Below are positions 22,834-31,924 of a stretch of 64,000 bases of DNA, piece by piece. Source of the stretch: Halomarina salina (GTDB lineage Archaea > Halobacteriota > Halobacteria > Halobacteriales > Haloarculaceae); assembly GCF_023074835.1 (NCBI RefSeq), contig NZ_JALLGW010000001.1, forward strand, positions 1,798,001 through 1,862,000, written 5' to 3'. The position numbers were made by a program, and so were the translations under genes. The notes beneath the pieces are model-generated. The model was not told the DNA's origin, made no database searches, and saw nothing but the letters and a program-made list of their open reading frames with translations. Within the stretch, counting starts at the first letter, position 1. Each line of letters opens with the position of its first letter.

Positions 22834-23012
22834 ACATAGTTAACTGGTAGCACGTGCCAATACGAGTTACGGACGGTGGTCACTGAACGGTCGACGGTCG
22901 ACAGTCCCATGCCGGTGGCCGCTCTCCGTACCCTTCGCTCGCCGAGCGGCGCGTTCGCTCGTGACGTGCCGAGTTGGTAGCGAGTGGCGTCGGGCGTCGG
23001 CCCCGGTTCGAC

Positions 23013-24056
23013 TCAGCCGTCGAGTCGCTCGTACGCCGCGGCGACGAGCAGCGGGAGGAACACCGTCGCGTCGCCCTGGACCGTGACGTTCCGGGCGTCC
23101 TCGTTCAGCTTCCCCCAGGACCGCGCTTCGTCGAGCGTCGCCCCCGAGAGGCCGCCCGTCGAGGGCGAGTCCATCGTTATCTGGACGGCGTAGTCGTACG
23201 CGCCCGGCGTCACGAGCATCGTCTGGAGCGTGAAGTTCTTCGGGACGCCTCCGCCGACGAGCAGACAGCCCGCACGCTCGGCGTCGTACGCGAGGTCCGT
23301 CAGCGGCGTCATGTCCGTCAGCGCGTCCAGCGAGAACGCCGACGTCTGGGAGTACATCCACGCCTGCAGGCCGAGCACCGAGTCCTGCACGGCCGGACAG
23401 TAGACGGGCACGTCGCACTCGTAAGCCGCCGCCGCGACGCCCGCGTCCTCATCGATGCCTTCGCGCTCGTTGACCTCGCTGTTCGCCCGTCCGAGTTCCC
23501 GACAGAGGCGTTCGATGCTCACCGTCCCCTCCTCGTCGAGGACGGGGAACACCTCCTCGCGGAGGTGGCTCTCGAACGCCGCGAAGTGCTCCTGTGGCAG
23601 GTAGACGTTGTAGATGCGGTCGACCTCCTCGTCGCGTAGCTGTTCGTCGTGCTCGCGGGTGGTCTTGCCCTCCTGGTGTTCGGCCCCGTGGTGGTGTTTC
23701 CCGCCGATGGCCTCGATGGCGTCGTGGGTGAGGTTCGCGCCCGTCGTCACCAGGGCGTCGACGTGCCCGTCGCGAATCAGGTCCGAGACGACCCGGCGCA
23801 TCCCGGTGGGGACCATCGCACCCGCCAGCGAGAGGAAGACAGTGCAGTCCTCGTCGGCCAGCATCTGCGCGTAGACATCGGCGGCGTCGTGGACCGCGGC
23901 CGCCCCGATACCGGCGTGACCGTACTGCTCGACCAGTTCGCCGACGCTCATCCCGGCGTGGACGCTGGCGTGGCCGATTGGGTCGTGGGAGAACGCCTCG
24001 CGGTGTGGCTCGGGGTGGCCCCCGTGGTCGCCGTCGTCGTCGTGACCGTCGCTCAT
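23013..24056 (-). CDS. dys: Deoxyhypusine synthase family protein
   Basis: A 347-residue deoxyhypusine synthase homologue. Family motifs are clear: TVFLSLAGAMVPTGMR, VTTGANLTHD, VYCPAVQDSVLGLQ, GGGVPKNFTLQ, and the enzyme-intermediate lysine in the segment ARSWGKLNEDA (K316). The enzyme moves an aminobutyl group from spermidine to one lysine of IF5A; in Halobacteria the donor may be agmatine, as has been reported for Haloferax. The target aIF5A and an agmatinase-like gene lie within 3 kb on the same strand. An N-terminal His/Asp-rich extension (about 25 residues) is unusual. Confidence 0.95.
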   Translation of the reverse strand: MSDGHDDDGDHGGHPEPHREAFSHDPIGHASVHAGMSVGELVEQYGHAGIGAAAVHDAADVYAQMLADEDCTVFLSLAGAMVPTGMRRVVSDLIRDGHVDALVTTGANLTHDAIEAIGGKHHHGAEHQEGKTTREHDEQLRDEEVDRIYNVYLPQEHFAAFESHLREEVFPVLDEEGTVSIERLCRELGRANSEVNEREGIDEDAGVAAAAYECDVPVYCPAVQDSVLGLQAWMYSQTSAFSLDALTDMTPLTDLAYDAERAGCLLVGGGVPKNFTLQTMLVTPGAYDYAVQITMDSPSTGGLSGATLDEARSWGKLNEDARNVTVQGDATVFLPLLVAAAYERLDG

Positions 24057-24134
24057 ACGGGAGATGTGGGGGAGGTGGACTTGAACGCTGGGAAGCGTCG
24101 GTCGACCGGGTGCCGACGCGACGTCACCTGCCTC

Positions 24135-24890
24135 TCAGAGTCCGGTCGGGTGGTCGACGAACGTGGTCGTCAACCCCCACGACTCGCACGTCTCGGCCAG
24201 CGAACGCACGCCGAACGTCTCGGTGGCGTAGTGACCGGCGAGGTAGACGTGGACGCCCGCCTCCCGTGCCTCGTGGTACACCTGCTGTTTCCCCTCGCCG
24301 GTGACGAGCGCGTCGACGCCCTCCTCGCGGGCCTCGCCGAGCCAGTCCGACCCGCTTCCGGTGACGATGGCGACGTCCTCGACCTGGTCCGGTCCGAACG
24401 CCAGGTGCTGGACGCCCTCGTTGTCGAGGTCCGCCAGGGAGTCGCGTAGTTCGTCGGGCGCGACGGGCGCACGGTTCCCGCGGACGCCGATGTGCTCGGG
24501 GCCGAGCGCACCGAACGGTTCGCGCTCGTCGAGGCCGAGGTGGTCCGCGAGACCCGCCGCGTTTCCTAGGTCCGGATGCGCGTCGAGCGGGAGGTGCGAG
24601 ACGTACAGCGCGCAGTCGCCGCGAATCAGGGGGGCGATTCGGTCGTACTCCGTCCCAGTGACGCGGTCCAGGCCACCCCAGACCAGACCGTGGTGGACGA
24701 GCAGGCAGTCCGCGTCCCAGGCTATCGCCTCCTCGACGGTGGCCACGGCGGCGTCGACGGCGACGGCGACGCGTTCGACATCCCGCTCGTCGGGTCCGAC
24801 CTGCACCCCGTTCGGACTGGCGTCGAGGTCGGCGAACGCGTCGGTTCGGAGGCGGTCGTCGAGTCGCGCGGCGAGCGTGGCGAGGTCCAT
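24135..24890 (-). CDS. NIF3-like (DUF34) dinuclear metal protein
   Basis: A 251-residue Nif3/YbgI family protein. It has the NGVQVG start, the metal-ligand LLVHHGLVWGG, LYVSHLPLDAHPDLGN and the C-terminal TGEGKQQVYHEAREAG and LAGHYATETFG, which together build the dimetal site of this toroidal hexamer family. The function is not established (proposed cyclohydrolase-like or metal-insertase roles). The ATG at 24890 is preferred over one at 24911. Upstream of it, on the opposite strand, is the basic 34-residue peptide gene. Confidence 0.88.
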   Translation of the reverse strand: MDLATLAARLDDRLRTDAFADLDASPNGVQVGPDERDVERVAVAVDAAVATVEEAIAWDADCLLVHHGLVWGGLDRVTGTEYDRIAPLIRGDCALYVSHLPLDAHPDLGNAAGLADHLGLDEREPFGALGPEHIGVRGNRAPVAPDELRDSLADLDNEGVQHLAFGPDQVEDVAIVTGSGSDWLGEAREEGVDALVTGEGKQQVYHEAREAGVHVYLAGHYATETFGVRSLAETCESWGLTTTFVDHPTGL

Positions 24891-24982
24891 GCAGGCACGT
24901 GCGCCCCACACGGTTATGAAGGTCCCTGGAGTACGAAACGACCGCCTGCCTCGCAGGCGCGAGCGACACGAGGTGACACCTT

Positions 24983-25087
24983 ATGGGAAAATTCAGTAAG
25001 GCGTTCCGAGTGTGGCGACGACTACCACGCGGTGCAAAACGGCGCATCACGCGCAAAGCACGCAAAGTCTTCAGCCGGGGCCGGTAG
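24983..25087 (+). CDS. 34-residue very basic peptide
   Basis: A short frame preceded by a purine-rich GAGGTGA ribosome-binding site 7 nt before ATG. The peptide has 15 Lys/Arg among 34 residues and no Asp or Glu, starting MGKFSKAFRVWRRLPRG and ending FSRGR. That is the reverse of the acidic haloarchaeal proteome and suggests binding to nucleic acid or ribosome. Codon choice is also unlike neighbours (AAA, CGA, CTA, GCA). It stands alone on the plus strand between minus-strand genes. Probably real because of the Shine-Dalgarno site; function unknown. Confidence 0.5.
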   Translation: MGKFSKAFRVWRRLPRGAKRRITRKARKVFSRGR

Positions 25088-25156
25088 GCCCATCCGCTCG
25101 TTTCTGACCGATAACGACCCCGAGAGCGGCGGCGTCGCTCGATGGTCGGACGCTAA

Positions 25157-26017
25157 TTACTCTTCGCCAGCGTCGCCAGCACCACCAGCGCTGTCAGCGC
25201 CGCCAGCGGCGTGTTCGAAGACGAACGACCGGAGCAGTTTCCCGGCGAGCGTCGCGGCCTGGCCGTCGTCCCGGTCGTTGACCTCCACCACGTCGAACCC
25301 GACTGCCCGCGGCGCGACGCTCCGGACGACGCGATGCATCTCGGCGGACGAGAGGCCGAACGGCTCCATCGTCCCCGTACCGGGCGCGAACGCGGGGTCC
25401 GCGGCGTCGATATCGACGCTCAGGTACGCCGGGCCGTCGAAGTCGGGCGTCCAGTCGGCCACCTCGGCCGGTGGAACGACGGTGACGTCGGCCTCGCTCG
25501 CCCGGTCCCATTCGGCTTCGCTGCCGGTCCGGGCGCCGAGAATCACGGCCCGGTCGGCGTGGTCGAGGACGCCCCGCGTCACCGTCGCGTGGCTGAGCGG
25601 GTTGCCGTCGTACGCCTCGCGCAGGTCGAGGTGGGCGTCGAGGCAGACGACCGTGAGTTCGTCGGGGGCGTCGTCTCGCTCCGTGACGGCCCGGACGCCC
25701 GCCCGAGTGACGGTGTGTTCGCCGCCCAGCAGTAGCGGCGTCGCGCCGTCGTCGTGGACGTCCGAGAGGGTGCCACGGAGGAAGTCGAGGTAGTCGCCGG
25801 CGTCGTCCCAGGCGTGGACGTCGCCCGCGTCGTGGACGGACAGGTCGGTGAACCGCGCGTCGGTCTGGTGGTCGTAGTCGTCGAAGGTCCGTGAGAAGCG
25901 TCGGACGCGGTCCGGACCGAACCGCGTGCCGGGCTGGAACGTCGTCGAGACGTCGAGGGGAGCGCCGACGACGACGTACCGGGCGTCGGTACGGTCGGCG
26001 GTGGCCCCGGGGAACAC
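25157..26017 (-). CDS. speB: Agmatinase-family ureohydrolase
   Basis: A 286-residue enzyme of the arginase/agmatinase fold with the dimanganese ligands visible: GGEHT (98-102), DAHLDLR (D127, H129, D131) and SVDIDAADPAFAPGTGT. It would hydrolyse agmatine or an agmatine-derived group. It lies 4 nt from aIF5A and in the same segment as deoxyhypusine synthase. In Haloferax an agmatinase-like protein has been linked to forming deoxyhypusine from an agmatine adduct, and this synteny fits that role (inference). The tail after residue 265 is Ala/Gly-rich and low-complexity. Confidence 0.9.
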   Translation of the reverse strand: MFPGATADRTDARYVVVGAPLDVSTTFQPGTRFGPDRVRRFSRTFDDYDHQTDARFTDLSVHDAGDVHAWDDAGDYLDFLRGTLSDVHDDGATPLLLGGEHTVTRAGVRAVTERDDAPDELTVVCLDAHLDLREAYDGNPLSHATVTRGVLDHADRAVILGARTGSEAEWDRASEADVTVVPPAEVADWTPDFDGPAYLSVDIDAADPAFAPGTGTMEPFGLSSAEMHRVVRSVAPRAVGFDVVEVNDRDDGQAATLAGKLLRSFVFEHAAGGADSAGGAGDAGEE

Positions 26018-26021
26018 GGCC

Positions 26022-26396
26022 TCAGACCAGTTTCCGCTGCTCTTCGTACTGCAGGTACTCGATCTCGTCGTCGGAGGACGCGTCGAACCCGTCCGGAACG
26101 CGCATCGTGATGGTCTCGTACGTCTCCAGGTCCATCACCTGCATGTCGTTACCGTCGACGCTGATGACCTGGCCCTGCTTCCGGTCGATGATGGGGACCC
26201 ACACCTTCGCGTCGACCGGTTGCGTGAAGTTCCGCTTCTTCGCGTCGAAGACGCCCTTCCCCTCGACGCGAGCCTTCGCGCTCCCGTGTTTGCCCGGCTT
26301 CGCCGTGCTGTACGAGTTGATGACACAGGGAGTGTCCTCGATCATCACGTAGCTGCCCTCCTGGAGGTCGCGAACCTCGTTCTGCTGTCTCGCCAT
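26022..26396 (-). CDS. eif5A: Translation factor aIF5A
   Basis: A 124-residue aIF5A, the elongation factor that relieves ribosome stalling and carries hypusine. The modified lysine is K36 in the loop [11 protein letters not shown]. The N-terminal SH3-like domain includes [15 protein letters not shown]; the C-terminal OB fold includes [21 protein letters not shown]. The ATG at 26396 is chosen; upstream codons are not part of the family. The agmatinase-like gene starts 4 nt after its stop, suggesting one transcript linking the substrate and a likely modifying enzyme. Confidence 0.97.
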   Translation of the reverse strand: MARQQNEVRDLQEGSYVMIEDTPCVINSYSTAKPGKHGSAKARVEGKGVFDAKKRNFTQPVDAKVWVPIIDRKQGQVISVDGNDMQVMDLETYETITMRVPDGFDASSDDEIEYLQYEEQRKLV

Positions 26397-26558
26397 ACTC
26401 GGCGTATCAACCCCGGCGTGATAAACAATTTGAACCACGTCGCCGAGGGACGGCGAACGCGGGGGTGTCGAGACCGCACCGGACACGCGACGCGACCGCT
26501 CCCGTCACGACTCGACGCCCGCTACTGCAACTCGACGTCGGTCACGGCTCGGCGCTCG

Positions 26559-26939
26559 TCACTGCAACTCGACGCCCGTCACCGCGAGCAGTTCCCTGAC
26601 GAAGGGGGCGTCGTCGGCGAGGCGTGCGGTCTCCCCCTCGCGGTCGTAGTCGACGATGTCGGCGTCGGCGAGCGCAGGGAGGTGGACGTGGCGGAGGGAG
26701 ACGCCGGTGGCGTTCAGGTCGTCGGCGTCGGGGTGCCCTCCGGTCTTCGTCGCCGCGACGAACCGCGCCAGGTCGTCGACGTCGAGTGCCCCCTCGCGGT
26801 TCAGGTAGTAACAGACGTAGCGGCGCTCGTGGTCCGCGAGAACGCGAAGCGTCTCGTCGATGGTTGGCTCGCGCTCGTTGGTGGCGAGTACCTCGCCTGA
26901 CCGTTGGGCTCCTGAGCCGCTCTGTGATGGGTCGGACAT
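26559..26939 (-). CDS. DUF7344 helix-turn-helix protein
   Basis: A 126-residue protein of the Halobacteria-specific DUF7344 type: an acidic lead, then TIDETLRVLADHERRYVCYYL, a LDVDDLARFVA helix, and the recognition part TGVSLRHVHLPALADADIVDYD, followed by a wing-like end. This is a winged helix typical of small haloarchaeal transcription regulators. No sensory domain is present. Regulatory target unknown. Confidence 0.8.
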   Translation of the reverse strand: MSDPSQSGSGAQRSGEVLATNEREPTIDETLRVLADHERRYVCYYLNREGALDVDDLARFVAATKTGGHPDADDLNATGVSLRHVHLPALADADIVDYDREGETARLADDAPFVRELLAVTGVELQ

Positions 26940-27085
26940 GCAGTTCGGTGGGGGACTTCCTCACTCCGCACGATGCGAACGATTCGCTCCGAGACAGGCG
27001 GCCTGCCACCGTTCGTGTGGAGGAACACGACGGAGTGGTATAGTTACGTTTGTCATAGTATGCCTCGACGCAGATAACCTTGGTG

Positions 27086-28165
27086 TCAGTTGCCGCCGCT
27101 GTCGTGTCGTTCGAGGAACGAGTCGAGCCTCTCGAGGCCTCGTCGAAGGTCCGCAGTCCGCAGTCCCACCCCGAGACGGAACCGGTCGGGGTGACCGAAC
27201 GCCTCCCCCGGTGCCAGGACGACGCCCTCCTCCTCGACGACGCGCTCGCAGAACGACTCGCCCGAGGCGAACCCGTCGGGGACGGTGACGAACCCGTCGA
27301 CGCCGACGGGGTCGTACCAGGAGAGCCCGTGGCGGGCTATCCACTCGCCTGCCACGTCGCGATTCTCGGCGGCGAGGGCGCGGTTCTCCGCGAGTATCGC
27401 TTCGCGCTGGTCGAGCGCCTGTCGGGCGACGTGCTGGCCGAACTGCCCCGGCGAGATGGTCGTGTAGTCCTTCCAGTCCCACGCTCCGGCGACCACCTCC
27501 GGCGGTCCCGCGACCCACCCGAACCGCAGTCCGGCGAGGCCGTACGCCTTCGTCACGCTGGACGTGGAGACGCCGTACTCGCCCATGCTCGCCACCGGGG
27601 GCAAGGGGTCCTCGGCGAGCAGTCGGTACACCTCGTCACAGAGCAGGTACGCCCCGGCGTCGGCCGCGAGGTCGTACACCGCCCGGACCGTCTCCTCGCC
27701 GAGGTACTTCCCCGTCGGGTTGTTCGGGTTGTTGAGCACGACGACCGTCGTCTCGGGGCGGATGGCGTCGGCGACGCGGTCCACGTCGAGGTCCCACTCC
27801 GGCGGTTCGAGGTCGACGGTCGTCACGCTCCCGACCGCCTCGGGGACCGACCGGAGCGACTGGTAGGTCGGCGTGACGACGACGGCGTGGTCGTCCTCGT
27901 CGACGAGGCTCAGGAAGGTGAGGAAGTTCGCCTCCTGGGCCCCGCAGGTGCAACACACCTCGTCGGCCGAGCGGTCGTACTGCTCGGCGATGGTCGCGCG
28001 TACCTCCGGGTCGCCGTTCGTCGGAATCACGTAGCCGAGTTCGCCGACGTCCGTGTCGAACCTGTCGGCGTCCAGACTGCGGATACCGCTCTCGGCGAGC
28101 ATGAGGTCGGCCTCGTGTTCGTAGCGGGCGAACCAGCGCTCCAGCGAGAACGGCTCGATGTGCAT
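27086..28165 (-). CDS. PLP-dependent aminotransferase class I/II
   Basis: A 359-residue fold-type I aminotransferase. The PLP lysine is K206 in SVTKAYGLAGLRFGW; NPNNPTG (146-152) and CDEVY (176-180) supply the usual cofactor contacts; a conserved R near position 330 (FRLGVGLR) would hold the substrate carboxylate. Length is a little short for AspC-type enzymes but whole. The substrate specificity cannot be read from sequence. Downstream by about 60 nt of the UbiB-like kinase gene on the same strand. Confidence 0.88.
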   Translation of the reverse strand: MHIEPFSLERWFARYEHEADLMLAESGIRSLDADRFDTDVGELGYVIPTNGDPEVRATIAEQYDRSADEVCCTCGAQEANFLTFLSLVDEDDHAVVVTPTYQSLRSVPEAVGSVTTVDLEPPEWDLDVDRVADAIRPETTVVVLNNPNNPTGKYLGEETVRAVYDLAADAGAYLLCDEVYRLLAEDPLPPVASMGEYGVSTSSVTKAYGLAGLRFGWVAGPPEVVAGAWDWKDYTTISPGQFGQHVARQALDQREAILAENRALAAENRDVAGEWIARHGLSWYDPVGVDGFVTVPDGFASGESFCERVVEEEGVVLAPGEAFGHPDRFRLGVGLRTADLRRGLERLDSFLERHDSGGN

Positions 28166-28219
28166 ACGTCGGCATGCGGCGCGGTCGGCTTAAGCGCCGT
28201 CGATGCGGCGGCCCCCGGA

Positions 28220-30448
28220 TTACTCCCGCTCGGTGCGGTCTGTACTGTCGGTACTGTCGGTACGGTCGGTTCGGTCTGTGTCGTCCGTCCTGTCCGCGCT
28301 GTCCGTCCTGTCTGCGCTGTCAGTACGGTCTGTGTCGTCCGTCCGGTCGATGTCACCGGTGCGGTCGGGAGGGGCGGTTCGATTCGAGTCGGCCGTGTCG
28401 TCGCGCTCGTGTCCACGTGGTCGGTCGGCGTCCGACGGTCGCTGCGGTCCCGGCCGACGGTCGGCGTCCGACTCCACCGGTCGGTCGGCGCGGTCGGGTC
28501 CAGTCGGTCGACCCGTCTCGGTCTCCGCTTCCGTTTCCGTCACCCCTGTCTGCTCGGTCTCGCTGCGACGCGACCCGGTGGCTCGGTTCATCGGGTCGTC
28601 GATGCTCCCGTCCGTTCCGGCGATGCCGTCGGTTCCCGAGGTCGTCGTCGGTTCGCCGGCCGCGGCCGAGCCAGCGGTTCCGGTCGTCCCACCGGTCCCA
28701 CCAGCACCACCCGCCCCGCCGAACGCGCCCGTCATCCCGGACGCGTCGTCCCCGGAGGGGCCGATAGCGCCGTCGAGCCCACCGCCGCCGGCACCCGCAC
28801 CGCGTTCGCGCATGCTCTGCCGGGTGAACTGCGGTTTCGCGCGGATGCCCCGCTCGTCGCGGAACGAGAAGTAGAGCACGACGAGCGACCCGACGGCGAA
28901 GGCCGCCCCGACGGCAGCCGACGCGAGGCCGTCGAACGCGTACAGCACTGCCGTCGAGAGCGTCGCTGCTCCGAAGAACAGCCCCGCGATGAGGCGCTTG
29001 GCGAACAGTTCCATCACCTGGTTGTTGTCCGAGAGGTGCGTCTCGATGGAGAGGTCCTCCCGGTTGACCGTGTCGAGGGCGTCCTCCAGCTTCGGCGGGA
29101 TGCGGACGCTCGACTGGACCGCCTGGTTCGCGTCGTCGATGCGGTCCTCGACGAAGTTCCGGACACCGGCCTCGATGTACCCCTCCTCCCGGAGGTAGCC
29201 GGTCGCCACGTCGATGAAGTCGAAGTTGGGGTCGAGCGTGACGCAGACGCCCTCGACGACCGTCGCCACCCGGAGGACGAGCGCCAGGTTCGGCGGGAGT
29301 CGGAGCGGGAACTCGTAGATGGTGTCCTCGACCTGGTTGATGATCTGCTGGACGCGGTACTGCTCGATGTTCTCGCCGCGCGCGTCGGCGATGGCGAGCT
29401 CCATCACGTTCGCCATCGTCTGGCGGTCGGCCTCCGGCGAGAGCGTGCCCATCTCGATGAGCGAGTCGAGGATGGCGTCGATGTTCTGCTGGGCGATGGC
29501 CCCGTAGAACTCGATGATCTTCTCCTGGATGAACGGGTCGACGCGGCCGCTCATCCCGAAGTCGTAGAAGACGAGCGTCCCGTCGGCCTGCACCGCGAGG
29601 TTACCTGGGTGCGGGTCGGCGTGGAACACCCCGTCGTCGACGATCATCTGCAGGTACACCCGCTGGAGCGTCTCGGCGAGGCGCGTCCGGTCCACGCCGA
29701 GGTCGTCGATGTCCTCGACGTTCGATATCTTCGTCCCCTCGACGTACTCCATCGTCAGGACGCGGCCCGTCGAGCGCTCCTCGACGACCGCCGGGATGCG
29801 AACTTCCGGCTGGTCGGCGAAGTTCGACTTGATGGCCTGCAGCATCGTCGCCTCCCGCTCGTAGTTCATCTCCTGGCGGATGACCGTCGAGAACTCGTCG
29901 GCCAGCGTCTCCAGCGAGAAGGATTGGGCGGTGTCGACGAACCGCATCAGCAGGGGGAGCGAGAACTTGATGACCCGCAGGTCGGCGTTCACCAGTTCCT
30001 CGACGTTCGGCCGACGGACCTTCACCGCGACGCGTCGGCCCTCGTACTCGGCCATGTACACCTGCCCGAGGCTCGCGCCGCTGATTGCCTTCGGGTCGAA
30101 CGACTCGAACGCGTCGTCGACGGGGCCGAGTTCCTCCTCGACGACCGTCTCAGCCTCCTTCCACGGCGCGGCGGGCACCTCGTCCTGCAGTTTCGAGAAC
30201 TCCTGGATGTACTCCGGCGGGAGGACGTCCGGGCGCGTCGACAGCAGTTGCCCGAGTTTGATGAACGTCGGCCCGAGCGTCAGCATCGAGTCGAGTAGCC
30301 GCTTCGCCCGGTCGTGGCGCACCTCGCTCGACACCTGTCTGGGCTTGCCGAAGAAGAGGAACCGGTGGCGGTCCCGTGCGTAGGCGAACAGCAGCGGCAG
30401 GAACTGGTACGCGACGACGAAGAACCGGCGGTACGCGGAGACGGCCAT
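28220..30448 (-). CDS. ABC1/UbiB-family atypical kinase with repeat tail
   Basis: A 742-residue protein. Residues 1-520 are an ABC1/UbiB kinase-like fold: KxGQ motif (TFIKLGQLLS, K64), the A-rich loop SGASLGQVY, AVKVRRP (K143), catalytic-type HADPHPGN and YDFGMSG. Two hydrophobic segments around residues 500-560 anchor it in the membrane. The family supports lipophilic quinone synthesis; Halobacteria use menaquinone, so the target here is unclear. The last 180 residues are low-complexity, ending in repeated Asp-Arg-Thr-Asp units, a disordered tail that is far from universal in the family. Confidence 0.9.
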   Translation of the reverse strand: MAVSAYRRFFVVAYQFLPLLFAYARDRHRFLFFGKPRQVSSEVRHDRAKRLLDSMLTLGPTFIKLGQLLSTRPDVLPPEYIQEFSKLQDEVPAAPWKEAETVVEEELGPVDDAFESFDPKAISGASLGQVYMAEYEGRRVAVKVRRPNVEELVNADLRVIKFSLPLLMRFVDTAQSFSLETLADEFSTVIRQEMNYEREATMLQAIKSNFADQPEVRIPAVVEERSTGRVLTMEYVEGTKISNVEDIDDLGVDRTRLAETLQRVYLQMIVDDGVFHADPHPGNLAVQADGTLVFYDFGMSGRVDPFIQEKIIEFYGAIAQQNIDAILDSLIEMGTLSPEADRQTMANVMELAIADARGENIEQYRVQQIINQVEDTIYEFPLRLPPNLALVLRVATVVEGVCVTLDPNFDFIDVATGYLREEGYIEAGVRNFVEDRIDDANQAVQSSVRIPPKLEDALDTVNREDLSIETHLSDNNQVMELFAKRLIAGLFFGAATLSTAVLYAFDGLASAAVGAAFAVGSLVVLYFSFRDERGIRAKPQFTRQSMRERGAGAGGGGLDGAIGPSGDDASGMTGAFGGAGGAGGTGGTTGTAGSAAAGEPTTTSGTDGIAGTDGSIDDPMNRATGSRRSETEQTGVTETEAETETGRPTGPDRADRPVESDADRRPGPQRPSDADRPRGHERDDTADSNRTAPPDRTGDIDRTDDTDRTDSADRTDSADRTDDTDRTDRTDSTDSTDRTERE

Positions 30449-30528
30449 CTACGGCCACCCGCTACCGTCGACGTGCGTCGGGACGGACCGCCGGATACGC
30501 ACGGGCGGTGCGACGAGGTGCGGGCCGG

Positions 30529-30885
30529 TCACTTCTCGGTGATGGGAATCGTCTCGTCGACGGTCGTCTCCCGCTTCGGGAGGCGGAGTTCGAGGACCCC
30601 ACGGGTCATCGACCCCTCGGCACCGCTGCCGGTGGCGTCCGGGGGCAAGAGGAGCGTCGCGTCGAGGAACAGCGAGCGCTCTTCGGTGACGTAGCGGTAC
30701 TCCGTGGGGAGTTCCTTCTCGCGCTGGGCCTCGATACGCAGGCGACCGTTGTCGACGCGGGCGTCGACGGTGTCGGCGCTGGCTCCCGGCAGGTCGACGA
30801 CGACGAGGTAGGCGTCCTCCGACTCCAGCATGTCGGCGAACACGGCGTCGGGGAGGTCACGTAACGCGTCACGCAGGGCGGACAT
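30529..30885 (-). CDS. Hsp20/alpha-crystallin-type small heat-shock protein
   Basis: A 118-residue protein with the alpha-crystallin domain: DAYLVVVDLPGASADTVDARVDNGRLRIEAQR, a YVTEERSLFLDATLLLP middle and the GVLELRLPKRE C-terminal strand. It acts as an ATP-independent chaperone holding unfolded proteins. The N-terminal arm is short and the C-terminal IxI motif appears as IPI (ETIPITEK), normally used for oligomer assembly. Adjacent to, but separate from, the UbiB-like gene. Confidence 0.85.
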   Translation of the reverse strand: MSALRDALRDLPDAVFADMLESEDAYLVVVDLPGASADTVDARVDNGRLRIEAQREKELPTEYRYVTEERSLFLDATLLLPPDATGSGAEGSMTRGVLELRLPKRETTVDETIPITEK

Positions 30886-31022
30886 ACGAACGATTAGTCC
30901 CGCCGGAGCGAAAAAGCCCCCGGTGAGGGATGTTCACACACTGGCGGCGGTCGGCACCGAGCGAGCGTCCCCGATTCGCACCACGTCGTCGGTATCACGT
31001 CGTCGGTGTCGGGCGGTCGGCG

Positions 31023-31811
31023 TCACGTCAGCGCGACGAAGCCGAACAGCGCCGCGCCGACGAGGAACACCAGTCCCACGAACAGCGGCACGAGCGCGTC
31101 ACAGAGGACCCGCCGGGTCACCCCTCGGTCGTCGGTGTCCGCGACGACGAACAGTTTCCCCGGCTCGATGACGGCGTTGACCTCGCCCGCTCGCTCGGAG
31201 ACGCTGGTGTCGTAGCGCACCTGCCCGTAGACGTACACCTGCTCGTCGGGGTCGAGGCGGCGTTCCCTGTACCGTCGGTCGCTCCCCGTCGCGATGCGCA
31301 GGCCGCCGAGTTCGAACGCGGTGTTCTCGTCGTCGACCCGGTCGTGGGCGTCCACGTCGATGAACTGCTGGATGCGTTCGGGCGGCGCGTCGCCGCCGTC
31401 GACCCGGATGTCGGCGGCCTCGCCGAGACGGAAGTCGACGCCCGCGGGGTATACGAGGACGCTTCCCGTCCCGTCGTCGACGCGGAACGGGACCTTCTGG
31501 ACGCCGGACGCTATCTCCTCCCAGTGGCTCCCGTCGTCGTCGTGGTGTTCCTCCTCGACGGTCCACTCACACGCCAGCGAGGCGGTGCCGGTGAACGGCG
31601 TCGTCACCGTCTCGTCGGCGACGCGGGCGACGCCCTGCACCTCGACCATGCCCGACCGGTTCGGCACGTCGGCGACCGGCGTCGGGTCGGTCCGGTGGAG
31701 GCGGAGCGCCAGCCAGAACTCCCGGAACGAGAACGCGACGATGGCGAGGCCCGCGAGGGCGAACAGGGCGACGAACAGCAGCATCGGCGTGAACGGCAGT
31801 TGGAGGGGCAC
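31023..31811 (-). CDS. Membrane protein with GIDE-type domain
   Basis: A 262-residue protein with a transmembrane helix near each end (about residues 10-30 and 238-260) and a middle domain like the eukaryotic/bacterial GIDE (E3 ligase-type mitochondrial-protein) domain: CEWTVEEEHHDDDGSHWEEIASG, VPFRVDDGTGSVLVYPAG and ERRLDPDEQVYVYGQV. No RING is present, so a ubiquitin-ligase role is unlikely; membrane-linked structural or sensory function is possible. The GTG at 31811 is preferred: an AAATTTTAC box lies about 27 nt before it. A GTG at 31853 and ATG at 31784 are alternatives. Confidence 0.7.
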   Translation of the reverse strand: MPLQLPFTPMLLFVALFALAGLAIVAFSFREFWLALRLHRTDPTPVADVPNRSGMVEVQGVARVADETVTTPFTGTASLACEWTVEEEHHDDDGSHWEEIASGVQKVPFRVDDGTGSVLVYPAGVDFRLGEAADIRVDGGDAPPERIQQFIDVDAHDRVDDENTAFELGGLRIATGSDRRYRERRLDPDEQVYVYGQVRYDTSVSERAGEVNAVIEPGKLFVVADTDDRGVTRRVLCDALVPLFVGLVFLVGAALFGFVALT

Positions 31812-31924
31812 GTCCGGACGGACGACTGACGGGAGCGTAAAATTTCGGACCACGTGACGGTCACCGCGCGCCGTCGCTCGTCGGGCGCACGGACGAAAGA
31901 AAGTCGCGTCGAGTCGGTCGTCGC

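Noticed and set aside
27080-30298. A 1072-codon open frame on the plus strand opposite the UbiB-like and aminotransferase genes
   Set aside because: Antisense frame created by GC-rich codons. Its sequence is Arg/Val/Asp-rich without any domain, while the minus strand carries two well-recognised proteins.
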